A stretch of 64,000 bases of DNA from contig SCOX01000001.1 of NCBI GenBank assembly GCA_005503055.1, positions 310,001-374,000 on the forward strand. The letters are read 5' to 3'. This stretch comes from Lysobacteraceae bacterium P. GTDB lineage: Bacteria; Pseudomonadota; Gammaproteobacteria; Xanthomonadales; Xanthomonadaceae. The translations under genes and the position numbers were made by a program. Positions 1-8,122 of the stretch are shown one piece after another (the first letter of the stretch is position 1; each line of letters starts with the position of its first letter). The notes beneath the pieces were generated by a model that worked only from the letters and a program-made list of their open reading frames with translations, was not told the DNA's origin and ran no database searches.

Positions 1-101
1 CACAAGCCCGTGCCTGCGGCCACGCCGCCTGCGGCCAGGCCGGTGACGAACCGTCGGCGCGACGGCGAAGCCGCGCCACGGGGGAACGAATCAAATGTCA
101 T
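1..101 (-). CDS. copA: Copper-resistance multicopper oxidase CopA, N-terminal 33 codons (runs off the window)
   Basis: Reading the minus strand from an ATG at 101-99 gives an open frame to the window edge that begins MTFDSFPRG and contains SRRRFVTGLA followed by a Gly/Ala-rich hydrophobic stretch. This is a twin-arginine (Tat) signal of the form found in CopA multicopper oxidases, which are exported folded to the periplasm and oxidise Cu(I). Only the signal region is visible, so the oxidase call rests on the Tat motif and on the position 97 bp downstream of copL, the known copL-copA order in Xanthomonas. Another Tat-exported oxidase remains possible. Confidence 0.68.
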   Translation of the reverse strand, partial: MTFDSFPRGAASPSRRRFVTGLAAGGVAAGTGL

Positions 102-198
102 GGATGACTCCGTGGATCGTCGGAATGCGGCGCTCAGCCGCGTGGACGGCCGGGGAGCGCTCGCGTCGGATCAGCGCACCTTTGCGGTGCGCATGGAG

Positions 199-600
199 TC
201 AGGCGATGGGTGGTCGGAGCAGGTGCGGCAGCAGCGGTGATGCGCGATCGACCTTGCGCAGCGGCGCCAGCGCGCCACCCGGCGGAGGGCCGGGCGAAAT
301 CGAGACGATGGCGAGAGCGGGCGTCGCATGCTGCAGGCAATCACAGTTGCACTGCGAGGACTGACAGCAGTCGGGCGTGCCGGAGGAGGAGCCCGACATG
401 CCGCAGTCCTCGTCCGCGTGCGCATGCAGCGAGGCTGCGACTTCGTCGCGCGGTGCGGCGTCGTGACAAGGCGGTGCAGAGTCGGCATGCGACTGCATCG
501 CGATGTGCGCCAGGCTCATCTGCGTCGCCGCGGCCGCGTAGCCGGTCCCGTTGAGAACCAGCATCAGGCACAGCAGCAGTCGGAGCACCAAGTGCGACAT
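199..600 (-). CDS. copL: CopL family metal-binding regulatory protein
   Basis: The 133-residue product has an N-terminal hydrophobic export signal (leucine-rich residues 4-15, AAAA near 20) followed by a His/Cys-rich region with HAD/HAHADE and a dense CCQSSQCNCDC cluster. That composition and the position just upstream of a CopA-type gene match CopL, which is needed for copper-inducible expression of copAB in Xanthomonas. A GTG at 606 lies in frame two codons earlier; I prefer the ATG at 600 because family members begin MSxxL. No clear Shine-Dalgarno sequence precedes either. The gene is divergent from the response regulator at 756. The regulatory role is known for the family and not visible here. 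Confidence 0.82.
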   Translation of the reverse strand: MSHLVLRLLLCLMLVLNGTGYAAAATQMSLAHIAMQSHADSAPPCHDAAPRDEVAASLHAHADEDCGMSGSSSGTPDCCQSSQCNCDCLQHATPALAIVSISPGPPPGGALAPLRKVDRASPLLPHLLRPPIA

Positions 601-664
601 TGTCACAGTCTAGCGTAAATGAACGGGGCGAGTCGGGCGGTGCGGGTACCTGAATGCGCGGGTA

Positions 665-670
665 TATACT
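665..670 (+). promoter_or_regulatory. Possible -10 element for the RcsB-like regulator
   Basis: TATACT stands in a locally AT-rich patch in the copL/regulator divergent region, about 85 bp before the regulator's proposed start. It differs from TATAAT at one base. No convincing -35 box lies 16-18 bp upstream, so this would be a weak or activated promoter. Confidence 0.3.
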
Positions 671-755
671 CGCCCGTATGCAAGTGGCCGGCTTCGGTCG
701 GCATCGAATTCGAAAGGCACGCGCACCGCGCGAGGCCGAGATGCAAGGAGTCCAC

Positions 756-1397
756 TTGGTTTTCCACATCGTCCTCGCCGATGATCATCCCATCGTCTCC
801 AGCGGCGTACGCGCATTGCTCGAGCAGCATCCGAGCCTGCGCGTGGTTGCGGAGGCGACATCGCCGGACGAACTGCTCCGGGTCCTCGAAAACACCGAGT
901 GCGAGCTGATCGTCACCGACTTCAACATGCCGGGCGAACACGCGGCCGATGGCTTGAGCCTGCTGCAACTGCTCGGTCGGCGCTGGCCGGAGCGGCAGGT
1001 GGTGGTTCTGACCCAGCTGGCCAATCCCGGCGTGCTCAACAACATCTCCCGCCTTCAGAACGTGCGTGGCGTGGTCAGCAAGTCCGATGCGATGAAGGAG
1101 TTGCCCACGGCCGTCACCGCCGCCGCGGCCGGTCGGAGTTACCTCAGCGCGAGCGTGCGCAAGCAGATCGAATCCACACAGGGCGACGCGGCCGATTCCG
1201 CGCCTGCGCTGTCCAAGCGCGAGGCCGAGGTGATGCGGTTGTTCGCGCTGGGCCATACCGTGTCGGAGATCGCGCGGCAGCTCAACCGAAGCGTCAAGAC
1301 GGTGAGCAGCCAGAAGGTCGAGGCGATGCGCAAGCTTGGCGTGAAGAGCGACCTGGAGTTCTACGCGTACGCACGCGATCACGGGCTGGGTTCATAG
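756..1397 (+). CDS. RcsB-like NarL/FixJ family response regulator
   Basis: A receiver domain (residues 2-120) has the acidic pair D9/D10 (VLADDHP), phospho-acceptor D55 in VTDFNMPG and a Lys in VVSKSD. It is joined to a LuxR-type HTH (about 140-205) with LSKREAEVMRLFALG and NRSVKTVSSQK. The wording of both domains is close to RcsB, where SIKTISSQK is diagnostic. The start is decided by an AAGGAG at 745-750 placed five bases before TTG 756; an in-frame ATG at 741 overlaps that Shine-Dalgarno and lacks one of its own. No RcsC/RcsD-like phosphorelay gene lies nearby, so its partner is unknown. It is followed by an intrinsic terminator. Confidence 0.85.
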   Translation: MVFHIVLADDHPIVSSGVRALLEQHPSLRVVAEATSPDELLRVLENTECELIVTDFNMPGEHAADGLSLLQLLGRRWPERQVVVLTQLANPGVLNNISRLQNVRGVVSKSDAMKELPTAVTAAAAGRSYLSASVRKQIESTQGDAADSAPALSKREAEVMRLFALGHTVSEIARQLNRSVKTVSSQKVEAMRKLGVKSDLEFYAYARDHGLGS

Positions 1398-1438
1398 CGC
1401 ATCGGCCGCGCGACGCGCGGTTCGCGAGCGATGCGAAG

Positions 1439-1468
1439 AAGGCGGCCGCGATAACCGGCCGCCTTTTT
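1439..1468 (+). terminator. Rho-independent terminator after the RcsB-like gene
   Basis: A perfect 10-bp stem (AAGGCGGCCG at 1439-1448 with CGGCCGCCTT at 1456-1465), a 7-nt loop and a T5 tract at 1464-1468. It lies between the convergent regulator and ferritin-like genes. The T tract serves the plus strand; the minus strand sees only CCTTCTTC. Confidence 0.85.
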
Positions 1469-1485
1469 ATGTCCGTCGCGCGCAC

Positions 1486-2106
1486 TCAATGGCGCTTGAG
1501 CATGTCGTCGCGTGACTGCTCCGCGCGTGATGCGCCGATTGCGGTCTCCACCTGTTTCACCTCTTCCGGCGGCGGTAGCACCGCCGGCAGACCGAGCGAC
1601 TGGATCCACAGCTCCCGAGCCCAGCCCTTCGTGTGGTAGAGGTGATGATCCTCGTCTTTCTCGACGGCCTCATAGGCCTGCTTGAGGATGTCGGCGTAAT
1701 CGGCCTTCGCCTTCAGCGCGACCTGGCCGATGAGTTCCCAGTTCGAATGATCCTTGGTTTCGGCCAGCACCACGCATTCGGCCGCGACGAGCTCCGCGGC
1801 GGCGGGGTCCGCCTTCTTCATCGCCATCTCGATCGCGGCAACGAGGGACGCGCCCAGGTGGGCAACCACGGCGCGTCCCGGGCTTTGCTCTTCGGTGTCC
1901 ATGCCCAGTTGCTGGAACACACGCGTTAGTACTTCCTCGTGCGTCCTGGTTTCGTCCAGATATTCCTTGAACTCTTTTTTCAGGTCCGGGTTCTGTGCGG
2001 CCTTGATGGCCGCCGTGTAGATCTGGATGCCGCCGCGTTCGGTTTCCAGCGCCTGCAGCAGCAATTCGTGGACCTGCGCCTGGTCGAACTTCGAGGTGCG
2101 TGCCAT
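1486..2106 (-). CDS. Ferritin-like domain protein
   Basis: The 206-residue soluble protein is almost entirely helical by composition. It carries acidic helix motifs spaced as in ferritin-like four-helix bundles (ETERGG near 22-27, YLDETRTHEEVL near 49-60, ECVVLAETKDH, and EKDEDHHLYH near 150-160) that could supply a di-iron site. There is no signal peptide. Related proteins are annotated only as ferritin-like; iron binding is inference. The proline-rich tail after residue 175 is not part of the bundle. It stands alone, convergent to the RcsB-like gene and divergent from the HdeD fusion. Confidence 0.72.
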   Translation of the reverse strand: MARTSKFDQAQVHELLLQALETERGGIQIYTAAIKAAQNPDLKKEFKEYLDETRTHEEVLTRVFQQLGMDTEEQSPGRAVVAHLGASLVAAIEMAMKKADPAAAELVAAECVVLAETKDHSNWELIGQVALKAKADYADILKQAYEAVEKDEDHHLYHTKGWARELWIQSLGLPAVLPPPEEVKQVETAIGASRAEQSRDDMLKRH

Positions 2107-2367
2107 GGATGAGTTCCGTCATAGTGAGTGTCTTCGTTATAGGAACCATTGCAGCCAGATTGCGTGAAGACATCGCGGGACCATCGTGCGGCGCGCATCG
2201 GCGGCGCTTCGCACGTTCAGCCGCTCACGCTGGCTTCACTGGACGTCCGTGGCCGGCAGTCTCACGTCGATGGTTCGTCTCGACGCCGCCGGCGTGCGAT
2301 GCCCAGCGCCGGCCTGTACAGTCGGGTCCAGGCCCGCAGACCATCCCCACGCCGCCGGGAGACGCGC

Positions 2368-3678
2368 ATGGTTCGGCTCGCCATCCTGCTGATCGGAACA
2401 CAGGCCGTGAAGCGCCAATGGCGCCTGCTCCCACTGCTGGGCGGTTTGTGGATCGCGCTCGGCATGCTGGTGTTCCTGGACGTGTCGAGCGGTGCGCTGG
2501 CGATCGCTACCGACGTGCTCGGCGGCCTGTTCGTGCTGGAAGGCGTGCTGGTGCTGATCGGCGTGTGGGGCAGTTCGCGGCGCGCCAAGGCGCCACTGTT
2601 CGCACGCGCGGTCGCGTTCATGCTGTTCGGGCTGATGATCATGGACGTGCCGTTCGATCACGGCATTTCCGACAGCGTGCTGTTCGGCGTGGTGTTCTTC
2701 GCCGACGGCCTGCTTCGCATCGCGTCGGCCTGGGTGGTGCGGTTCCGTCGCTGGCCGGTGGCGATCCTGGCCGCCCTGGTCGAGATACTCCTCGCCGTGC
2801 TGATCCTCGCCGATTGGCCGTGGCCGCACCGCTACGTCATCCCGTACTGCATGAGCGTGGTGCTATTGATTTCCGGACTGACGCTGGTGCGGCTTGGTTT
2901 CCAGCTGCGCAACCTTCCGGCGGGCGCATCGATCACCGAACTTCCGATGTTCCAGTCGCGGCCGTGGCATTCGCGCGGCCACCTCGCCGAGCACGAACGG
3001 CACGCGGAGGACGGCGAGCTCACGCTCTATGTGTGGACTGCCGCAGGCTCCATCGAGGCGCCGGTGCCACGGCCGGTGGTGAACCGCTACATCGCGGCGG
3101 TGGATCACAACGGCGTGGTTTCCACGGGCCATGCGGCGGTGGAATTGCATCCGGATGTGTACATCAGCCTGTACCCGGCGATGGACATCGACCATTCGCC
3201 GGACGATTTCACGCGCCTGCTGCGCGCCGGAACCGAGAACGACGTGCCCGGGCGCTGGAACGAAACCCACGAGATCGAAGTCGCGCACTGGCGCAGGCCC
3301 GACCGTCGCGTGAAGTTCCGCCGTTACAACGCCGCGTCGCTGCGCCGGTTCTGGCACGACTACCAGCGCGACACCACGTACAACCTTACCAGCCGCAGTT
3401 GCTCCACGGCCGCCTCGCTGGCGCTGGAATGCGCGCTGGAAGGGAGCATCGGTCACCGCCATCCGTGGCGTGCGTTCTTCCTGTTGCTGCTCGATCCGTA
3501 CCTGTGGCTGGCTGCGATGCTGCGCCATCGCGGCGTGACGATGGCCTGGACACCGGGACTGGTGCTCGACTACGGACGCGCCCTGCGACGCGTGGTGGAG
3601 CGCGAGCACCTTGGACGCTCGGGACTTCGACTTCGCTGGCAGGGCGCGCTGCGCCAGCGTGCGACGCCCACCGCATGA
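2368..3678 (+). CDS. HdeD/DUF308 membrane protein fused to a permuted papain-like domain
   Basis: Residues about 10-175 form six hydrophobic segments with the short polar turns of the HdeD (DUF308) family, which in E. coli is linked to acid resistance. The cytosolic C-terminal half (about 220-360) carries TGHAAVELH with His255 and SRSCSTAAS with Cys345. The His-before-Cys order with a GHxxxE strand is that of circularly permuted NlpC/P60-like (YiiX/LRAT-type) hydrolases. A further hydrophobic stretch lies near 368-385. ATG 2368 is preceded by GGGAGA; longer in-frame starts upstream have no ribosome site and no domain content. The stop overlaps the next start (ATGA). Hydrolase activity is inference. 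Confidence 0.75.
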   Translation: MVRLAILLIGTQAVKRQWRLLPLLGGLWIALGMLVFLDVSSGALAIATDVLGGLFVLEGVLVLIGVWGSSRRAKAPLFARAVAFMLFGLMIMDVPFDHGISDSVLFGVVFFADGLLRIASAWVVRFRRWPVAILAALVEILLAVLILADWPWPHRYVIPYCMSVVLLISGLTLVRLGFQLRNLPAGASITELPMFQSRPWHSRGHLAEHERHAEDGELTLYVWTAAGSIEAPVPRPVVNRYIAAVDHNGVVSTGHAAVELHPDVYISLYPAMDIDHSPDDFTRLLRAGTENDVPGRWNETHEIEVAHWRRPDRRVKFRRYNAASLRRFWHDYQRDTTYNLTSRSCSTAASLALECALEGSIGHRHPWRAFFLLLLDPYLWLAAMLRHRGVTMAWTPGLVLDYGRALRRVVEREHLGRSGLRLRWQGALRQRATPTA

Positions 3679-4826
3679 CGACGATCGTCGTTGGTACGTC
3701 GCCCCGCCGCACGTGGATCGCGGTGGTCGCCGCGGCGTCGATGTTCGGCATCACGTATGGGCTGTCCTCACCGCTGATCGCGCTGGAGCTTCAGCGTCGC
3801 GGGCATGGCGAGTTCGTCATCGGCCTGAACGCCGCGATGCACGCGCTGGGCGTGCTGACGGTTGCGTGGATGCTGCCGCGCGCGGCAAGCCGCTGGGGCA
3901 TGCGCGCGATCCTTATCTTTGCGTTGCTCTTGGTCGGCGTGGTGCTGGTGCTGTTTCCGATGGCTGCATGGGTATGGCTGTGGTTTCCGCTGCGCTACGT
4001 GTTGGGCATCGGTTCGGAGGGCGTACTGGTCACGACCGAAAGCTGGACGAGCCACCTCAGCTCCGAGGCTTCGCGTGCGACGAACATGGCGATATACACG
4101 GCGGCGGTGTCGGTGGGCCTGGCGATCGGGCCATTGCTGCTCGGCCATGTGGGCTCGGGCGATGCCGTGCCATTCCTGATCGGGGCGGCGCTCGCGGCGA
4201 TCGCCAGCGTGTTCATCGCCCTGGATCGCTCTCCTGCACCGCGCTTCGCGCATCGGCCACTGACGGGCGGAATGACCGGTCTGTTGCGCCACGCGCCGGT
4301 GGCACTCGCGGCCACCGCGCTCAACGCCGCGCTGGAAACCTCCGGCCTGACGTTCCTGCCGATGTACGCGATGAGGCTGGGCTGGAGCGAGCAGGGCGCG
4401 ACCGCACTCGTGGCGACATTGCTGGTCGGTGCGATCGTGCTGCAATTGCCGATCGGATGGCTGGGCGACCGCTTCGATCGGCGTCGCCTGGTGCTGTGGC
4501 TCAGCGCGCTGTCCGCGCTCGGCGCACTGGCGTGGCCGTTCGCAATCGGCGTCGCCTGGCTGGGTCACGCGCTGCTGTTCGTATGGGGTGGCGTGTTCGT
4601 GGGCATCTACACGCTGGTCGTCACGATCGTCGGCAGTCGCTACTCGGAAGGGCAACTGGTGCAGGTCTATGCCGGCATGTCGGTGGCTTTCGGTGTCGGT
4701 GCGCTGCTTGGCCCGCTGCTGGCCGGCGCAGCGATGAGCGTCTTGAGCGATGGCCTGCCATTGTTCGCTGCGCTCGCATGCACGGTTTTCGGCCTGTTCG
4801 CGTGGCGGAGCAGGGCGCCGGCGTGA
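3675..4826 (+). CDS. MFS transporter, YcaD/UMF-like
   Basis: The 383-residue protein has about 12 hydrophobic segments and the MFS loop 8-9 signature GWLGDRFDRRR near residue 270. Segment 4-5 has the TTESWTSHLSS motif typical of the YcaD-like branch of small MFS carriers. The substrate cannot be told from sequence. Its ATG overlaps the stop of the HdeD fusion gene, so the two are translationally coupled and probably work together. Confidence 0.8.
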   Translation: MTTIVVGTSPRRTWIAVVAAASMFGITYGLSSPLIALELQRRGHGEFVIGLNAAMHALGVLTVAWMLPRAASRWGMRAILIFALLLVGVVLVLFPMAAWVWLWFPLRYVLGIGSEGVLVTTESWTSHLSSEASRATNMAIYTAAVSVGLAIGPLLLGHVGSGDAVPFLIGAALAAIASVFIALDRSPAPRFAHRPLTGGMTGLLRHAPVALAATALNAALETSGLTFLPMYAMRLGWSEQGATALVATLLVGAIVLQLPIGWLGDRFDRRRLVLWLSALSALGALAWPFAIGVAWLGHALLFVWGGVFVGIYTLVVTIVGSRYSEGQLVQVYAGMSVAFGVGALLGPLLAGAAMSVLSDGLPLFAALACTVFGLFAWRSRAPA

Positions 4827-4857
4827 TTCGCGCCGCAAGTGTCGCTGCAGCCCGAGA

Positions 4858-5445
4858 TCACAAGCGCATCATCGGCATCGGATTGAGCGGGTGGCGCAGC
4901 AGGTGGCGGCAGGAGAAGTGCACCAGACGACGATGGAAACCCGCGTTCGGATAGTGCGCGAATACCTCCGACAGGAACGCGCGCGGAATGTTCGATGCGA
5001 GCAGGCCGCGCGAGACGTCCGCCAGGTCGGCGCGCCGGAAGGCCTCGACCAGCGTGTCGTCGTGGTAGGGGCTGAGCTTGTGATGCTGGACGATCATTTC
5101 GTCCACGTGAGCATGGCAATGCGGATGTCCATGCGCCTGCAGCCAATCGTGCGCGCGTCGCCGCGACGGCGGCAGGTAATCCCATGTGCCTTCGGTCCAG
5201 ATTCCAAGATCGTGGAACGCCGCCGCGACGCTGATCGTACGCAGCAGCCACTCGTCCACGTGGCGGCCTTCCCGCTCGGCGAGCACGCAGCAGAAGTTGG
5301 CGACGCGGTAGGTGTGGTTGCGATAGGCGGTGAAGTCGCGCCCGAGTTGTCCAGCATGATGATCGAGCACGTCGTCCAGAAGGGGCAGGGAGGTCAGCAT
5401 CGGGAATCTCGGATCGGGCTGGCACCGGGTGCAGGGGCTAGGCAT
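4858..5445 (-). CDS. HD-domain phosphohydrolase-like protein
   Basis: A 195-residue soluble protein with the HD-superfamily metal ligands in order: H in RNHTYRVANF, AFHDLG (the HD pair), HAHVDEMIVQHH and the terminal D in FRRADLADVSRG. Such proteins hydrolyse phosphoesters or nucleotides; the substrate is not evident. ATG 5445 overlaps the last codons of the upstream MscS gene by 8 bp. ATG 5400 (MLTSLPLL) is an alternative start that gives a tidier N-terminus. Confidence 0.78.
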   Translation of the reverse strand: MPSPCTRCQPDPRFPMLTSLPLLDDVLDHHAGQLGRDFTAYRNHTYRVANFCCVLAEREGRHVDEWLLRTISVAAAFHDLGIWTEGTWDYLPPSRRRAHDWLQAHGHPHCHAHVDEMIVQHHKLSPYHDDTLVEAFRRADLADVSRGLLASNIPRAFLSEVFAHYPNAGFHRRLVHFSCRHLLRHPLNPMPMMRL

Positions 5446-7093
5446 CCGGCGCGCGGCCTTCCCAGTGCGCCTTGGGCACGATCTTAGGCGCGTCGGGGTC
5501 GGCTTCGTAGTTCGGCGACATGATCTGCACGCCGGCTTCGTTGAACGCGTCCTGGATATTGGCGTGCAGCGTGCTGCGCACGATCAGGCGCTGCTGCAGG
5601 TCGGCGATGCGCGCGCGCAGCACGTACTGGACATAGAAGTCGGACAGTGCCGTCTGCGCGACGAACGGCGTCGGCGCGGGTTGTACGTCGGGCGTACGCC
5701 GCGCGGCTTCGAGCAGGAGGCGATGCACTTGGCGCCACGGCACGTCGTAACCGATGGTCACCGTCGCCTCGACCCACATGCCCGGACCGTCGGGACTGCG
5801 CGAGTAGTTCTGCAGCTTGCCGGCGAGCACGACGTTGTTCGGGTAGCTCACTTCCACGCCGAGCGGCGTGCGCAGCCGCGTGGTGAACAGCCCGATCTGT
5901 TGCACGGTGCCTTCGGTGTCGTCGATGCGCACCACGTCGCCGGGCGCCATCGTGCGCGAATAGAGCAGAGTGAAGCCGCCGGCGGCCTGTCCGACGATGC
6001 TCGATGCGCCCAGCGAGATCATCAGGCCGACGAACACGCTCAAACCCTTGAACGCATCCGTCTCCGCGCCCGGAAGATAGGGATAGGCCATCGCCAGCGC
6101 GAACAGCCAGATCAGCACCGTGAATATCTTGCGCGTCGGCTCGGCCAGTTGCTGGTCCACGCCGAGGAACTGGAAACGTCCGGTCTCCACGCCATGGAAG
6201 GTGACGCGCACCGCCTGCGTCACCAGCCGTGCGAGCAGGAAGATCAGGAACGCGCTGAACAAGCCGGGCAATGCCGACAGAATTCCATGGCCCAGGCCTG
6301 CCGTGCGCGCGACGATCCAGTCGGTCATCACCGACGCCCACGGCTGCGTGTACGGGAACCGGCTGAAGGCGAAGCGTAGCCATTCCTCGAACGTCACCAG
6401 GACGATCAGCCACGTCGCCAGGCGGGCCAGGCCGCGTGCGCTGGCGATCAGCCCGGACAGCATCTGCCGCGCCGGTTCGCTCTTGAGCTGCGCAAGCCGT
6501 GTGGCGACCCATGCGTCCACGCGATGGCGGACTCGCCGTATCACAAGGCGCAACAGCCACAGCGTCGAAATCGCCAGCACGGTCGCGGCCAGCACCCACG
6601 CCAGGCCCTGCAGGATGCGTTGCGGCCGGCGCGCGCTCTCGCCCGCGCGCACGGCAGCGTCCAGCCGCGCCATGGTCTGGTCGCGAAGTTGCGCAAGGCT
6701 CTGGTTTCGCAATGCATCGCGATCGCCGGGCACAAGAACGGTGACCAGTTGATCGGACATCAGGATCGCGACGCCCTGCGGCAGGGTCTGGTAGCCGACC
6801 TTCGCCTCGCCCGGCTGGTCGACGATGCGTGCGATGTTGGCCTCGCCGATGCGCGCACGACGCTCCGGCGTGTTGCCGAAGAACGGCGCGCGCAGGGTCA
6901 CGATGTCGCGATTGAAGTAGCGCAGCGTGGCCGGTGCCGAGGTCGTCGTCGTCGTCGCTGCGGGCGCATTAGCGGGCGCGGTCGGTTCGGGCGCGGCGTT
7001 TGCGAAGGCGCATGCGGCAAACAAGCATGCGGCTGCGGCGCGGATCCATCGTCTCGCGCCCGTCCGCATGCCACCTGACCTGCCTGCGCTCAT
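5438..7093 (-). CDS. MscS family mechanosensitive ion channel
   Basis: The 551-residue protein has a signal peptide (to about residue 34), a periplasmic region (35-160) and four or five transmembrane segments. The MscS pore and beta domain follow: a Gly/Ala-rich helix SLGASSIVGQAAGG, then GDVVRIDDTEGTVQQIGLF and the SYPNNVVL strand. The C-terminus is the cytosolic alpha/beta cage. It opens under membrane tension to release solutes. The start at 7093 follows a GAGGT Shine-Dalgarno; the open frame runs far upstream but without matching content. It lies 17 bp downstream of the outer-membrane protein gene on the same strand. Confidence 0.88.
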   Translation of the reverse strand: MSAGRSGGMRTGARRWIRAAAACLFAACAFANAAPEPTAPANAPAATTTTTSAPATLRYFNRDIVTLRAPFFGNTPERRARIGEANIARIVDQPGEAKVGYQTLPQGVAILMSDQLVTVLVPGDRDALRNQSLAQLRDQTMARLDAAVRAGESARRPQRILQGLAWVLAATVLAISTLWLLRLVIRRVRHRVDAWVATRLAQLKSEPARQMLSGLIASARGLARLATWLIVLVTFEEWLRFAFSRFPYTQPWASVMTDWIVARTAGLGHGILSALPGLFSAFLIFLLARLVTQAVRVTFHGVETGRFQFLGVDQQLAEPTRKIFTVLIWLFALAMAYPYLPGAETDAFKGLSVFVGLMISLGASSIVGQAAGGFTLLYSRTMAPGDVVRIDDTEGTVQQIGLFTTRLRTPLGVEVSYPNNVVLAGKLQNYSRSPDGPGMWVEATVTIGYDVPWRQVHRLLLEAARRTPDVQPAPTPFVAQTALSDFYVQYVLRARIADLQQRLIVRSTLHANIQDAFNEAGVQIMSPNYEADPDAPKIVPKAHWEGRAPDA

Positions 7094-7110
7094 CGCTGAC
7101 CTCGCGCCGA

Positions 7111-7926
7111 TCAGAACCGATAGATCATGCCAAGCCGTATGCCGCTGTCGGTGAACTCGAGGTTGCCGAAGAAGTTCGAGGTTTCCGCGTCGGCCTCGAT
7201 CCTGCGCACCGTGTAGTCGAGCGAAATGCCGACCCGCTCCCACGGGAACCACTCCACGCCGGCGCGGCCGAAGGTGATGTCGGCATCGACATCGTTGACG
7301 TCGGCGGAGAAATAGCCGATGTCCGCCGACAGTCGCCAGTCCTGAGATGGCGTCCAACGCCAGCTGCCTCCGATGCTCGGCGCAGGCAGATCCGCATCGA
7401 CCGTCTCGTTGATGGCGCCGTCGACCCGGTTGCCGCTTGCGTCGACTTCCAGCGCGAGCCCCAGCTCCATGCGGTACCACACCAGACCCACGCGCGGGCC
7501 CAGGGCCCAGCGCTCGTTGTTGGCCGCCCACCAGACGTAGTAGAGGTCGTAGGCGTCGAGATCCACGTCGGCACGCACGGTGCTGGCGGTCTCGTACGTG
7601 GTGCCCTCGAACACGATGGTGCGGTTGAGGGTGCGCGACGACGAGGCATCGTCCTTGTAGTAGGACAGGCCGAACTCGTGGTTGTCGAACGGCCGCCACG
7701 TGGCGCCGATGATGGCCACGGTGTTGCTCTCGTCCAGACCGAGATCGCGTTGCAGGTCGATGCGCGTTCCGGCCTGGCTTTCGCCGTCGGCGCGGACCTC
7801 GGTGTCGAATTCGGTGATGTAGCCGCCGATGCGGAAGGCGAAGGTGTCCAGCGGCTCGACCGCCAGGGACTGGAACGACGCCAACGCCAGCAGCGTCGCG
7901 AAGGGAACTGCGGTGCGGGTCTTCAT
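7111..7926 (-). CDS. Predicted outer-membrane beta-barrel protein
   Basis: The 271-residue product has a signal peptide (MKTRTAVPFATLLALASFQSLA region) and alternating hydrophobic/aromatic strands, ending in MIYRF, the terminal aromatic expected for BAM-dependent barrels. About ten strands can be traced. An excellent GGGAGG stands five bases before ATG 7926. Related proteins have no assigned role. It appears co-transcribed with the MscS gene downstream. Confidence 0.72.
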   Translation of the reverse strand: MKTRTAVPFATLLALASFQSLAVEPLDTFAFRIGGYITEFDTEVRADGESQAGTRIDLQRDLGLDESNTVAIIGATWRPFDNHEFGLSYYKDDASSSRTLNRTIVFEGTTYETASTVRADVDLDAYDLYYVWWAANNERWALGPRVGLVWYRMELGLALEVDASGNRVDGAINETVDADLPAPSIGGSWRWTPSQDWRLSADIGYFSADVNDVDADITFGRAGVEWFPWERVGISLDYTVRRIEADAETSNFFGNLEFTDSGIRLGMIYRF

Positions 7927-7955
7927 GGTGCCTCCCATCGGCTTGAGTGTGTGGG

Positions 7956-8066
7956 TCATCGCGACAGTGCCGCCGTGCGCATCCCGACCAGACGCGCGAC
8001 CAGGATCGCCAGGTAAAGCTGGCCGATGATGGCCTCGAATACCGCCAGCCCACGCCGTAGCCGAGC
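7956..8066 (-). pseudogene. 3' remnant of a two-TM ion (potassium) channel gene
   Basis: The minus strand encodes 36 residues ending in a stop that read RGLAVFEAIIGQLYLAIL then VARLVG. This is the characteristic inner (second) helix at the C-terminus of small Ion_trans_2 channels. The selectivity-filter motif (GYGD) and first helix that should precede it are absent from all frames upstream as far as the next gene. I read it as a deletion remnant; a 36-aa functional peptide without a start codon is unlikely. Confidence 0.5.
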
Positions 8067-8122
8067 CTCGAAAGCGCACGGATGCCGCAGCCAGGGAGAA
8101 CGGGAGGCTGGTGTATCCATCC

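Noticed and set aside
2100-3674. Upstream extension of the MFS gene to a 908-codon frame
   Set aside because: The part before 3675 runs through the HdeD fusion gene in another frame and lacks transporter sequence; the ATGA overlap gives a natural start at 3675.
7094-8053. Extension of the MscS frame upstream to 871 codons
   Set aside because: It overlaps the outer-membrane protein gene in another frame; the signal peptide and GAGGT place the true start at 7093.
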